Shown piece by piece: positions 29,895-36,604 of a stretch of 39,317 nt of DNA. The stretch's first letter is position 1; every line of letters starts with the position of its first letter. A program made the translations under genes and the position numbers. This DNA comes from a virus. The DNA is taken from the IMG/VR virus record IMGVR_UViG_3300044591_001277, positions 1-39,317 of that record; one strand, 5' to 3'. The notes beneath the pieces are model-generated. The model had not been told where the DNA came from. It saw nothing but the letters and a program-made list of their open reading frames with translations, and ran no database searches.

Positions 29895-30042
29895 CGTCGT
29901 TCTTAAGTGAGTAAAAGATTCCGAACATGGCTAGAAGCAACACGGCCACATACGCGGTGACGGAGGCTTTGTCCTCTTGTTGGTAGAGTTTCACGGTGTC
30001 AGCGATCGCGATTGCCGCAAAAATGGTTGCCAGCAGTTTCAT
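29881..30042 (-). CDS. 53-residue membrane protein overlapping two neighbours
   Basis: The ATG at 30042 opens MKLLATIFAAIAIADTVKLY, and a second hydrophobic stretch, VTAYVAVLLLAMFGIFYSL, precedes the charged end KNDDEHL. Two membrane segments are likely. It begins inside the 3' end of the preceding gene (44-nt overlap) and ends 14 nt into the nuclease gene. It fills the interval between them with a well-formed hydrophobic sequence, which supports it. No family is recognised. Confidence 0.55.
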   Translation of the reverse strand: MKLLATIFAAIAIADTVKLYQQEDKASVTAYVAVLLLAMFGIFYSLKNDDEHL

Positions 30043-30250
30043 GTTTCAAGAATAGTGGCCCCTCAACACCGCTGGCTAGTCGCCATTCGGCTAGCTCGTC
30101 TTCGAGGCGTTTGATGGTCTCAGATGCGGTTTCAAGACGAGCCTTGTACTCGTCTCGCTCTTCAACTGCCTCGCTCAAAGACCGGCAGGTAAACGCAACG
30201 CTTGGGTGCTCATGCCACAAGACGCCGCACGATGTGCATGAGTCGCTCAC
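29999..30250 (-). CDS. 83-residue protein with Cys pair and coiled coil, GTG start
   Basis: The GTG at 30250 overlaps the upstream TGA as GTGA and has GGGGAGGT 6 nt upstream. The product begins MSDSCTSCGVLWHEHPSVAF with a C-x2-C and His/Cys residues that could bind zinc, then SLSEAVEERDEYKARLETAS as the start of a coiled coil to about residue 56. This layout resembles small phage proteins with a short metal-binding head and a coil. No specific function is known to me. Confidence 0.7.
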   Translation of the reverse strand: MSDSCTSCGVLWHEHPSVAFTCRSLSEAVEERDEYKARLETASETIKRLEDELAEWRLASGVEGPLFLKHETAGNHFCGNRDR

Positions 30251-30612
30251 GGCTGCACCTCCCCGACCTTTTTCGCGGCGTCACCCAAAAGGTCTGCGTC
30301 AGTTGTAAAGCATTCCTTTACTACTGTTTCCCACTTGCCCATCACCCTCAGAAACGCCTCTGCCCGTTGGCGAGCGGTGGCGCGTATGCCAAATAAAGAC
30401 CCCTCTACGGCATCCAGCATCAGAGCGTAAACCATGTATTGGTTTCCACTGAGTTCGTCCTCCGCCTCGTGCATGGCGTTGAGGTCAGTGCAGTAGTCTG
30501 GGATGGCCTGAGTGCCGACTCGTAATCCATTGTCTGGATACCAACCCCCGTCTGGGTTCCTCTCTCTGCCACACGCTTCAGCGATGGCTTCGTTGATTTC
30601 CTGCTCGCTCAT
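30247..30612 (-). CDS. Phage ABA-sandwich domain protein, paralogue 1
   Basis: 121 residues from the ATG at 30612, with AAGGAGGT 6 nt upstream. Motifs are MSEQEINEAIAEACGRE, then a Trp/Tyr region, IPDYCTDLNAMHEAEDEL, and ATARQRAEAFLRVMGKWE. This IxxAIAEACG ... LPDYxxDLNAMHEAE ... ATARQRAEAFLR series is the phage ABA sandwich family, common in early phage regions and of unknown function. It is a paralogue of 30920-31240. The 3' end encodes the Shine-Dalgarno of the next gene. Confidence 0.85.
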   Translation of the reverse strand: MSEQEINEAIAEACGRERNPDGGWYPDNGLRVGTQAIPDYCTDLNAMHEAEDELSGNQYMVYALMLDAVEGSLFGIRATARQRAEAFLRVMGKWETVVKECFTTDADLLGDAAKKVGEVQP

Positions 30613-30923
30613 CCCTGCACCTCCTTCGGTGGTTCCGGCAATGGCATCCAGTGCGTTACAAACGCCCCTGTAGTCCATTCGCCGCTTGGAAACCTCCAAT
30701 CAACGCTAAAAGTCTCGCCTCTCCATCTCGTTAAAACAGCGGTGTTTACTGGCGGCAACTGCTCCTGCACCGAAATCCAGCGTTGAGCTTCCCTCAACCG
30801 CTCAACCTCTGCGCGGAGTTGTTTGTTCTCAGCGTACAGCGCATCCATCGCAAGCGCATCAGGATGCGGATGGTCGCATTCACCGCCATTCACCCAGTGG
30901 TCTGGGTCAAGTGCGTCTCTCAC
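30609..30923 (-). CDS. DUF551-containing protein, GTG start
   Basis: 104 residues from a GTG at 30923 that overlaps the upstream TGA (GTGA) and has GGAGGAGGT 6 nt upstream. Residues 28-42 are a short coil (LYAENKQLRAEVERL). Residues 46-104 match DUF551: WISVQEQLPPVNTAVLT near the start and FVTHWMPLPEPPKE at the end. DUF551 proteins are frequent in temperate and lytic phages without a proven role. A longer start is possible but would ignore the coupled GTG and its strong Shine-Dalgarno. Confidence 0.82.
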   Translation of the reverse strand: MRDALDPDHWVNGGECDHPHPDALAMDALYAENKQLRAEVERLREAQRWISVQEQLPPVNTAVLTRWRGETFSVDWRFPSGEWTTGAFVTHWMPLPEPPKEVQG

Positions 30924-31240
30924 GGTTGCACCTCCTCCCATTTGCCCAGCACCCGCAGAAACGCCTCTGCCCGTTGCCGTGCGGTGGCGCGGATAGGCCA
31001 TAAAGTGGAATGTGTTACATCGTACAGCTTGAGGTAGTAGGCTTCAAACAACGCTTCAGACCCAAGCACCTCCTCCACTTCGTGCATGGCGTTTAAACAG
31101 TTGCAGTAGTCGGGGATGTGCTTTTTGTGCGCGGAATACCAAGGCGGATTACCTCTGGTTTTGAACCCACAGGGACACTCTTCAATGTCCATCCACCCAC
31201 ACGCCTGTGCAATCGCCACGTTGATTTGGTCGTTGGTCAT
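30920..31240 (-). CDS. Phage ABA-sandwich domain protein, paralogue 2
   Basis: 106 residues. MTNDQINVAIAQACGWMDIE, IPDYCNCLNAMHEVEEVL and ATARQRAEAFLRVLGKWEEV correspond position by position to the paralogue at 30247-30612, with DUF551 between them, so a tandem duplication is likely. Between the blocks it has ECPCGF, which the other copy lacks. The start overlaps the upstream TGA as ATGA and follows a purine-rich AAGGAGGAGGAGAA Shine-Dalgarno. Function is unknown. Confidence 0.85.
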   Translation of the reverse strand: MTNDQINVAIAQACGWMDIEECPCGFKTRGNPPWYSAHKKHIPDYCNCLNAMHEVEEVLGSEALFEAYYLKLYDVTHSTLWPIRATARQRAEAFLRVLGKWEEVQP

Positions 31241-31389
31241 TTCTCCTCCTCCTTCTCGCATTCGGGGCACTTGAGCATTTCGCTCACCTCGTTCCACTCC
31301 ATCATCGTCCCGCATCGGCAGTCCGGTGCTTCGGGCTGTTCATTCGGATCGTTGGTTAGCCAACGGTCGTACCAGCTTGGCAGGTTCAT
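31237..31389 (-). CDS. 50-residue zinc-ribbon protein
   Basis: The ATG at 31389 overlaps the upstream TGA (ATGA), and the TGA at 31237 overlaps the next ATG in the same way. The product begins MNLPSWYDRWLTNDPNE, then APDCRCGTMMEW and LKCPECEKEEEK. The two Cys pairs (C-x-C and C-x2-C, 15 residues apart) form a probable zinc ribbon. The Glu codons at the 3' end double as the Shine-Dalgarno of the next gene. It is probably a small nucleic-acid-binding or adaptor protein. Confidence 0.72.
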   Translation of the reverse strand: MNLPSWYDRWLTNDPNEQPEAPDCRCGTMMEWNEVSEMLKCPECEKEEEK

Positions 31390-31532
31390 TTGCTCTCCTT
31401 TCTGAGGCGCATGATTTCGGCCTCGATGCGTTTGAATGTCGCCTCAAACGCACGCCGGTTTGGGTGCGACTGAAGCAGCGTCTCCGTCAGTGCCAGAAGC
31501 TCAGTGGCTTCTTGTTCTAGTCTGTTTTTCAT
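31386..31532 (-). CDS. 48-residue helical protein
   Basis: The ATG at 31532 overlaps the upstream TGA as ATGA, and its own TGA overlaps the next ATG. The leader is CAACAACAACAACAAA. The product begins MKNRLEQEATELLALTETLL and continues HPNRRAFEATFKRIEAEIMR, a single charged helix or helical hairpin. Too short for a family call. Support comes from the double overlap in a chain of coupled genes. Confidence 0.65.
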   Translation of the reverse strand: MKNRLEQEATELLALTETLLQSHPNRRAFEATFKRIEAEIMRLRKESK

Positions 31533-32410
31533 TTTGTTGTTGTTGTTGCAGTTGAAATTTCGCATTGAATATGCCATGCAGCATTGTTTAGTTCTTTGAT
31601 TTTATCAGCTTCAATTTCGCTTTTGTGAGCTCTCCATAAATAAAGAATTGCAAGTGACTTACTGCATGGCTTTTCAATCATTAAATATTTTGATATTGCC
31701 ACGATATCATACTTAAGATTCTGTATATTGTTGCTCTGGATACGGAGAATAATTTCGCTAATTTCGTTTGGGATACCCCATTCATTGCAAGATTTCTGAT
31801 CTCTTGAACTTGAGCATCCGAAAGTTTTGCCATCGGATTTTGTCGCCCATGATAAGATGTTCCGTGAACCCATTTCCTGCGACAGTTCTCCAGATGAGTT
31901 TCCCACTTCAGATTCTCCAACCGGTTGTCTTCTCGATTGCCGTTCAAATGCGATGCATTGCATCCACTCGGACATGGCCCTACGAATGTCTCCAGTACCA
32001 TTCGATGCACATACAGTAATTGCCTCGGAGATGAGAACATACACGTCATGTATCCACTCTTTATCTTCACTGGATTTCTTATTCTTCCATTCGAAACGCG
32101 TCTTATCTGACCAAAAATTGATACCTCGTATTCCGGCTTTGATGGATAAAGTTTCCACATATCTGGAGATGTACCACAAAGCCTTCTTTAAATCAAGTGT
32201 TGGATTTTCGTGCTTTATTTGATTCCTGAAAACGTACTTCACGGCATTCCCCAAAGGAAAAACCATGTTTTCTGCAATTTCGATACACTCTACACCACTT
32301 GGGTGCTGCTTGTAGTGCTGCGGCTCGACGGCGCTGGTCGTCGAGGACGGGTTGGATGATTTCGCGCCACAGTTTTGAGTACATACTGTCTCTTTCGGTT
32401 GGTTTTCCAT
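31529..32410 (-). CDS. DUF3310-type protein gene, apparently interrupted by an HNH gene
   Basis: The frame is open for 293 codons from the ATG at 32410. Residues 31-83 are a clear DUF3310 domain: HYKQHPSGVECIEIAENM, FPLGNAVKYVFRNQ and LDLKKALWYISRY. From about residue 84 to 243 the sequence makes little sense as protein and coincides with an HNH endonuclease ORF in another frame. The last 50 residues (SKSLAILYLWRA, LNNAAWHIQCEI) look meaningful again and resemble a second copy of the DUF3310 tail pattern. I read this as a DUF3310 gene that acquired an insertion of about 480 bp. Whether the full frame is translated, spliced or degraded is unknown. The 31560-32290 stretch is visibly more AT-rich than its neighbours. 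Confidence 0.65.
   Translation of the reverse strand: MENQPKETVCTQNCGAKSSNPSSTTSAVEPQHYKQHPSGVECIEIAENMVFPLGNAVKYVFRNQIKHENPTLDLKKALWYISRYVETLSIKAGIRGINFWSDKTRFEWKNKKSSEDKEWIHDVYVLISEAITVCASNGTGDIRRAMSEWMQCIAFERQSRRQPVGESEVGNSSGELSQEMGSRNILSWATKSDGKTFGCSSSRDQKSCNEWGIPNEISEIILRIQSNNIQNLKYDIVAISKYLMIEKPCSKSLAILYLWRAHKSEIEADKIKELNNAAWHIQCEISTATTTTK
31681..32160 (-). CDS. HNH homing endonuclease (NUMOD4-like / HNH_3) nested in the DUF3310 gene
   Basis: 159 residues. The N-terminus PEYEVSIFGQIRRVSNG is the NUMOD4-type strand. The HNH core is QLLYVHRMVLETFVG, then NASHLNGNREDNRLENLKW, with His, Asn and the NRxxNLxW motif in place. The C-terminus has a helix-turn-helix, LSDAQVQEIRNLAMNGVSQ then KLAKLFSVSRATIYRIL. 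This domain order is typical of free-standing or intron-borne phage homing endonucleases. The start lies directly after the last DUF3310 codons (WYISRY), and the stop is where the host frame becomes sensible again. AT-rich composition supports recent arrival. Confidence 0.85.
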   Translation of the reverse strand: MWKLYPSKPEYEVSIFGQIRRVSNGRIRNPVKIKSGYMTCMFSSPRQLLYVHRMVLETFVGPCPSGCNASHLNGNREDNRLENLKWETHLENCRRKWVHGTSYHGRQNPMAKLSDAQVQEIRNLAMNGVSQTKLAKLFSVSRATIYRILSMISWQYQNI

Positions 32411-32415
32411 GTTCT

Positions 32416-34059
32416 TTAGCCGAGAATTGCTTTTTTTATTCGGGACTCGTTGAAACGCCATGTCAGCAGGCAGCTCGCACGATACCGAGACATCCCAAAC
32501 ATGGGAACGTCCGCCATGTGCTTGAGTTGCGCGTCGGTGGGTGGCAGCTTGATCCAACTCTTGGTCTTGCGCGAGTTTGCACGATCTCCGTTGGATCGCA
32601 GATAATCGTCCGCTTGAGCGAGCGCAAGTTCCTTGGAGTTTGTGCGGGTAATGACGGTAACCGCGCCTCCGGTGACTCCGCCAATGGCGTTATACACCTC
32701 GCCAAGCCTGATGACCGCGCCCCACGCAGTGAGCGCGTTCGCCATGCGCACGGCGTCCCCGTACATCGACTCCCACCGGAACGGAGACATCTCGATGATT
32801 TGCATCTCAGACATCTCGAAGGACTCGATTGTCTCGATGCCGTTGACTCGAACCGGGAAGACGTAGCCGCACACGGGGCAGTTACTGACAGCAGCTGGCA
32901 CTTGAATGCCGCACTCAGGGCACTTCTTCATCGGCGCTTCACCGGTCTCGCTCTGGCGAACAAACAGCCGGTCTCCCGCGTCGATGTCACCGTGCGTGAG
33001 CAGTGAGGCGCCAAAGTCCAAGATGATGCAGTCGCTCTTAATCACCCCAGGGTAGCGTTTGGCATCAATGCACGGTCTCAGCCCTCGCCCGATCATCTGA
33101 ATCATCGTTGACTTCTGACTGCACGGTCGCACCAGCACAACGCACCCCACACGCTGGCAGTCCCAGCCTTCCGTCAGCTTCATCACGTTGAGCAGCACCT
33201 TGATTTTGCCTTGGTCGAAGCGCCTCAGAACCGTCGCGTTGTCGTCGTCCGACATTTCGGAGTGGACGGCCTCGGCCGAGATGCCTTCCTCGCGGAACGC
33301 CTCAGCCAAGTGCTGGGCGTGTTGGATGGTCGAGCAAAACACCACGGTCGAGCGGTCGGACGCCTTCTCGCGCCAGTGCCGCAGAATCTCCGAGTGAACC
33401 GCCCTCTTGTCCATGATGGCCTCGACTTCACCCATGTCGAACTCTGCACCGGTCTTCTGCACGCTCTGGAGCTGGTCATTGAGCCCGATATCCATGCGGA
33501 ACGCACGCGGCGGCACAAGGTTCCCTGCGGCGATTAGCTCGCCCACGGTGATTTTGTCGGCGACATTGTTGAACACCGCCGTGAGCGCCTGCTTGTCGCC
33601 GCGTTCCGGTGTCGCAGTAAGCCCGAGAATGACGCCATCTGGCGAGCGTTCGCGAAACGCCTGCACGATGTTCATGTAGCTTTCAGCCGCTATGTGATGG
33701 CACTCATCACAGAACAGCGCCGACATCCCACTCGGCATCGTTGCCAAGTTCGCCGGCCTGCATAGCGTCTGTACCATGGCGAAGGTCGCCCCCGGCGACC
33801 ACGCTTTGCGCTCTGCATTGAACACATCCACCTTCGCGCCGGCGTTGTACCGCTTAAAGGTTTCCTTGTTCTGAGTGACAAGCTCGTCGCGGTGTTGAAT
33901 AACGAGTACCGGTGCCTCTTTCACAAACGGCGCAAGGATCGCGCTGCCCATGACCGTCTTACCTGCGCCTGTTGGCGCAATGCCTAAAGTGTTGCCGCAC
34001 TTGCCGAGTGCGTCGATGCAGGCGTCAACGAACTGCGCCTGCCTTGGTCGTAAAATCAT
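32416..34059 (-). CDS. SF2 DEAD/DEAH-type helicase with zinc ribbon
   Basis: 547 residues from the ATG at 34059 (MILRPRQAQFVDACI, a Q-motif-like start). Motif I APTGAGKT (28-35), motif II DECH (118-121), motif III GLTATPER (146-153), motif V NVMKLTEGWD (291-300) and motif VI QMIGRGLRP (321-329) are all present. A zinc ribbon CPECG...CPVCG follows at 380-398. The C-terminal 140 residues carry no domain I know. Such helicases in phage replication modules remodel forks or recombination intermediates. It begins after a strong terminator and is followed 5 nt later by the DUF3310 gene. Confidence 0.9.
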   Translation of the reverse strand: MILRPRQAQFVDACIDALGKCGNTLGIAPTGAGKTVMGSAILAPFVKEAPVLVIQHRDELVTQNKETFKRYNAGAKVDVFNAERKAWSPGATFAMVQTLCRPANLATMPSGMSALFCDECHHIAAESYMNIVQAFRERSPDGVILGLTATPERGDKQALTAVFNNVADKITVGELIAAGNLVPPRAFRMDIGLNDQLQSVQKTGAEFDMGEVEAIMDKRAVHSEILRHWREKASDRSTVVFCSTIQHAQHLAEAFREEGISAEAVHSEMSDDDNATVLRRFDQGKIKVLLNVMKLTEGWDCQRVGCVVLVRPCSQKSTMIQMIGRGLRPCIDAKRYPGVIKSDCIILDFGASLLTHGDIDAGDRLFVRQSETGEAPMKKCPECGIQVPAAVSNCPVCGYVFPVRVNGIETIESFEMSEMQIIEMSPFRWESMYGDAVRMANALTAWGAVIRLGEVYNAIGGVTGGAVTVITRTNSKELALAQADDYLRSNGDRANSRKTKSWIKLPPTDAQLKHMADVPMFGMSRYRASCLLTWRFNESRIKKAILG

Positions 34060-34153
34060 AAGTGCCTTTGTTTCACTGACGCAAAAATGAAAAAGCGTCG
34101 TTGCAGGATCTCCCTGCACACCATGCGGCTAGATTTGCCGCTGGTTTTAACCC

Positions 34154-34192
34154 AAAAAAGGGGGGCGAGACAACCATTATTGCCCCGCCCCC
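34154..34192 (-). terminator. Strong Rho-independent terminator after the DUF669 gene
   Basis: On the minus strand GGGGGCG pairs with CGCCCCC, extended inward by six more pairs (two G-U) around a TAATGG loop and followed by CTTTTTTGGG. It splits the early region: genes up to DUF669 upstream, helicase onward downstream. The gap 34060-34212 holds no gene. Confidence 0.88.
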
Positions 34193-34212
34193 ACAACCCC
34201 AAACAAACTGTG

Positions 34213-34785
34213 CTACTTCAACCAAGCAGGTTTCTTGCCAGCCGTCGCCGCAGGTGCGGCGGTCTTCGCTGCTGGCACCGGTGCTTTCGCCTCAGGCGCA
34301 CTCTCATGCGCTTGGCTCCAGAGCTTGTGCCCGTTGCTACTCGGGTTGGGTGAACCCCAGTCGCTGATGGAGTTACGGTCTGCGCGGCCATCTTTGCCCT
34401 TGTCGATGCCGACTTTGATGACGACCTCAGCGCCGTTGAGTGCCTCGATGATTTGGTTGAAATCACCGTTGTTGAACTGCTCGTACGAGGCAGGGTCTGC
34501 GTAGTTGAAGACGCCACGGCTCTCAAGAATGCGAGTAATCGCCCCGATGCCCATCTGGCGCCACACCTCGCTGTTGTTCTCATCGAAGGGATTGCAAACC
34601 ATCCCAAACACGCGCCGGTTGTTGTACTGACCCCCTTGGATGGCGAGCTCGATGGAGAGATAGTCCCCACCGGTTGACTGACTGCTTTTGCGCTCCTTCA
34701 CCACAAGGACGGCCTTGGCGACCGTGCCTTTGGGAATGAGTTCCATCTCTGTTGACCCGACGTTTGTTGATTGTGCGTTGAACAT
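34213..34785 (-). CDS. DUF669-like phage protein, probable single-strand DNA-binding role
   Basis: 190 residues. After MFNAQSTNVGSTEMELIPKG come KAVLVVKERKSSQSTGGDYL, a strand with GGQYNNRRVFGMV, a helix with QMGIGAITRILES, and VVIKVGIDKGKDGRADRNSI before a Pro/Ala tail ending KKPAWLK. The G-Y-x-N-R-x-v strand, IxRIL helix and RNxI turn are DUF669 features. DUF669 genes commonly stand beside Sak4-like ATPases and helicases and are thought to act like SSB proteins. It is separated from the helicase by a terminator. The 5' leader is A-rich (ACTAAAAACAAAAATCG). Confidence 0.78.
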   Translation of the reverse strand: MFNAQSTNVGSTEMELIPKGTVAKAVLVVKERKSSQSTGGDYLSIELAIQGGQYNNRRVFGMVCNPFDENNSEVWRQMGIGAITRILESRGVFNYADPASYEQFNNGDFNQIIEALNGAEVVIKVGIDKGKDGRADRNSISDWGSPNPSSNGHKLWSQAHESAPEAKAPVPAAKTAAPAATAGKKPAWLK

Positions 34786-34806
34786 ACTGCTTTTCGATTT
34801 TTGTTT

Positions 34807-35649
34807 TTAGTGTTTTGCGGTGTCGATGCGTTTACCTGCGCGAATCTTGGCGAGCACCTTCCCAAGGTCAGCGGGTTCCTGAAGCTCCAGCGTACCGGAG
34901 CGGTCTTTTGCGGGGTAACCCCACGGGTTTTGTTGGTGGCATACAAAAGCGCGATACTGCGACTTGTCCTCTGCCTCAAAGTTCTGAAGCGTCAGAACTA
35001 GGTCGAAGATACCAGGCAACTCGCGACCCGTCTTTGAGCCCTCGATTTGCACGTCCCAGTACTTCCTCTTCAACTCGTCCTCCTGCTGCTCCAGAATGCC
35101 CACCAGCACCACGTTCTTGTGGCAGTGCTGTAGCTGGGTCACCCAACGAATCATCTCGCGCCCAAGAAGCCCGTAGGCTCCACGGGTGTCGGGCTTGCCT
35201 GTTTTGTCGCTGAACGCCTCGGGCTGCTGCTGGCACCATGCAAAGCACATACGGCTTGCCACGGTGATGGAGTCAACAAACAGCGTCTCGTACTGCTCAT
35301 GCCCCGAGGCCGGCCCGAACGCCTTTACGACGGACTCGTATGCCGCTTTGCTGTAGGAGCCGTTGGCGTCCGCTGGATCAGGCCCACCGAGCCACAAAGC
35401 AATGGCCTTGGCTAGCTCCCACGGGTGTGCGCCCATCTCGTTGGACGTTGCTCGGATGTCGAGACAGTCGCCCTTCCAGTCCTTACCCAGCGCCAGCGTA
35501 CCGGCCTCAAGGTCAACGAACAGGGTACTCTTCGCGTCCAGCGTGCGAGCTTGGTAGGTTTTACCAACGCCGGCAGGGCCGAACACAACCGCTTTTACAC
35601 AGTCCGAGGTGCGCTTGAGGCGCTCGTCTGCTTTTATGATTTTGAGCAT
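34807..35649 (-). CDS. Sak4-like RecA-fold ATPase (AAA_24)
   Basis: 280 residues. Walker A FGPAGVGKT (23-31), a second strand TLFVDLEAG (42-50), Walker B ETLFVDSIT (121-129) and a LQHCHKNVVLVGILEQQ strand with conserved Gln are the AAA_24 / phage Sak4 pattern. Sak4 is a minimal RecA-like core that promotes single-strand annealing with phage SSB. The DUF669 gene 21 nt downstream is a plausible partner, and the PD-(D/E)XK nuclease is a plausible end-resection enzyme. The start overlaps the preceding stop as TAATG. Confidence 0.85.
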   Translation of the reverse strand: MLKIIKADERLKRTSDCVKAVVFGPAGVGKTYQARTLDAKSTLFVDLEAGTLALGKDWKGDCLDIRATSNEMGAHPWELAKAIALWLGGPDPADANGSYSKAAYESVVKAFGPASGHEQYETLFVDSITVASRMCFAWCQQQPEAFSDKTGKPDTRGAYGLLGREMIRWVTQLQHCHKNVVLVGILEQQEDELKRKYWDVQIEGSKTGRELPGIFDLVLTLQNFEAEDKSQYRAFVCHQQNPWGYPAKDRSGTLELQEPADLGKVLAKIRAGKRIDTAKH

Positions 35650-36047
35650 TACTTGAAGGAGATACGGGGTTCGCTGAACTTGGTGGTGCGTGCGTCCATC
35701 ACGCGGCGCAGAACGTCCTCGTTGCCGATGCGCTCAATGGTCTTTGCGGCTACCGAGAGCTTGGCGTTGATGAGTTCCCGCGCATCCGCCAGAGGCAGTG
35801 ACTCGTACAAGGACTGCAACTTCCCCTGATCCCAGAGGTAGGTTGCCTTGACCTCGTACTTGAGTTTCACGCCGTCAATCTCGGTGGATAGTTCCCCATA
35901 CCCTCGTCCACTTTCCTTCAGCAGGTTCTGAAGGTTCGCTCCATGCTCTTGCATGATGGCTTCCTCCAGCGTCTTTATCTCGTCTTCAAGGACGGAGATT
36001 TTGGTTAGCCGTTTGGCTATCTCGTCCCTCATTTTTTTTAGGTTCAT
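35649..36047 (-). CDS. 132-residue conserved early phage protein
   Basis: An N-terminal coiled coil (MNLKKMRDEIAKRLTKISVL, to about residue 35) is followed by an alpha/beta part with KATYLWDQGKLQSLYESLPL and DARELINAKLSVAAKTIERI, ending DARTTKFSEPRISFK. The YLWDQGKLQSLY...DARTTKxxEPxI pattern is known to me from genes beside Sak4-like ATPases in many phages. It has no proven function. It overlaps the HTH gene by 62 nt and the ATPase by one base. Confidence 0.72.
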   Translation of the reverse strand: MNLKKMRDEIAKRLTKISVLEDEIKTLEEAIMQEHGANLQNLLKESGRGYGELSTEIDGVKLKYEVKATYLWDQGKLQSLYESLPLADARELINAKLSVAAKTIERIGNEDVLRRVMDARTTKFSEPRISFK

Positions 36048-36282
36048 TTTCTAGTTCTCTTTTCAGTTTATGGCACACGTCTTCGAGTCGGAGCGACCAG
36101 CCTTCGTTGTGCGCCAACGCAACAAGCGCGGCGAACTTATCCAGCGGGATTTTCCGTCTGCGAACCCATGTTGATATTGTTCGCGGTTGCACAAGTACAC
36201 CCGCTAACACCAACTTCTTCCAGAGCAGGTTCTTTCCCCCGAACCGGAAGACCATGTGCCTCGCATCGATTTGGTAGCTCAT
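35986..36282 (-). CDS. Helix-turn-helix regulator (Cro/CI-like position)
   Basis: 98 residues from the ATG at 36282. A longer start at 36324 would cover the operator-like dyad. Residues 19-52 hold LLWKKLVLAGVLVQPRTIST then WVRRRKIPLDKFAALVALA, a helix, turn and recognition helix with basic residues, followed by a second helical segment (WSLRLEDVCHKLKREL). The C-terminus is polar. It lies first in the minus-strand early operon and 19 bp downstream of the CGCA-N5-TGCG dyad, so it probably autoregulates. Its fold resembles small phage repressors that dimerise weakly. No integrase is visible to support lysogeny. Confidence 0.72.
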   Translation of the reverse strand: MSYQIDARHMVFRFGGKNLLWKKLVLAGVLVQPRTISTWVRRRKIPLDKFAALVALAHNEGWSLRLEDVCHKLKRELENEPKKNEGRDSQTANQNLRP

Positions 36283-36300
36283 GGCGGGGATGAAGATGTA

Positions 36301-36317
36301 CGCATTTTTTGCGTATC
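36301..36317 (-). promoter_or_regulatory. Putative operator of the HTH gene, identical to 19861-19877
   Basis: The reverse strand reads GATACGCAAAAAATGCG, the same 17 bases as at 19861-19877. It lies 19 bp upstream of the HTH start, in the divergent spacer shared with the plus-strand gene at 36371. CGCAA half-sites follow at 36317-36322, 36340-36345 and 36355-36360. Confidence 0.65.
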
Positions 36318-36370
36318 GCAACATCTTTTTTCATTTCGTCGCAAGGCGTTTTCTCGCAACGTATTGGCCC

Positions 36371-36604
36371 ATGGAACCTGTCTCTTTTCAAGCTCTAGTC
36401 GAGCGGTACACCGGTGTTCATGGAATGCAAGCCGGCCTCTTGGTGCTTGCTCCGAAAGTACACTCTTCATCTGGGCCGATTGCCACCATGGGTAGCGCAC
36501 TTCCTCCAGACACTATTATCCCTAAAGGCGCAGGGATTTACGACGAGAACGGTATGCTCCCGAAGATTGAAGGCAAGGGCCTTGAGTTTATCGCTTACGC
36601 CTAG
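36371..36604 (+). CDS. 77-residue protein divergent from the HTH regulator
   Basis: The ATG at 36371 opens MEPVSFQALVERYTGVHGMQ, then LLVLAPKVHSSSGPIATMG and KGAGIYDENGMLPKIEGKGL, ending EFIAYA. The first 20 residues could form a helix-turn segment, the rest looks beta, and codon choice is like the neighbours. It shares the 88-bp divergent spacer with the HTH gene, so it should be controlled by the same operator sites. Its end overlaps the endolysin gene tail to tail by 17 nt. I recognise no family. A Cro-like or anti-repressor role would fit the position but is a guess. Confidence 0.55.
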   Translation: MEPVSFQALVERYTGVHGMQAGLLVLAPKVHSSSGPIATMGSALPPDTIIPKGAGIYDENGMLPKIEGKGLEFIAYA

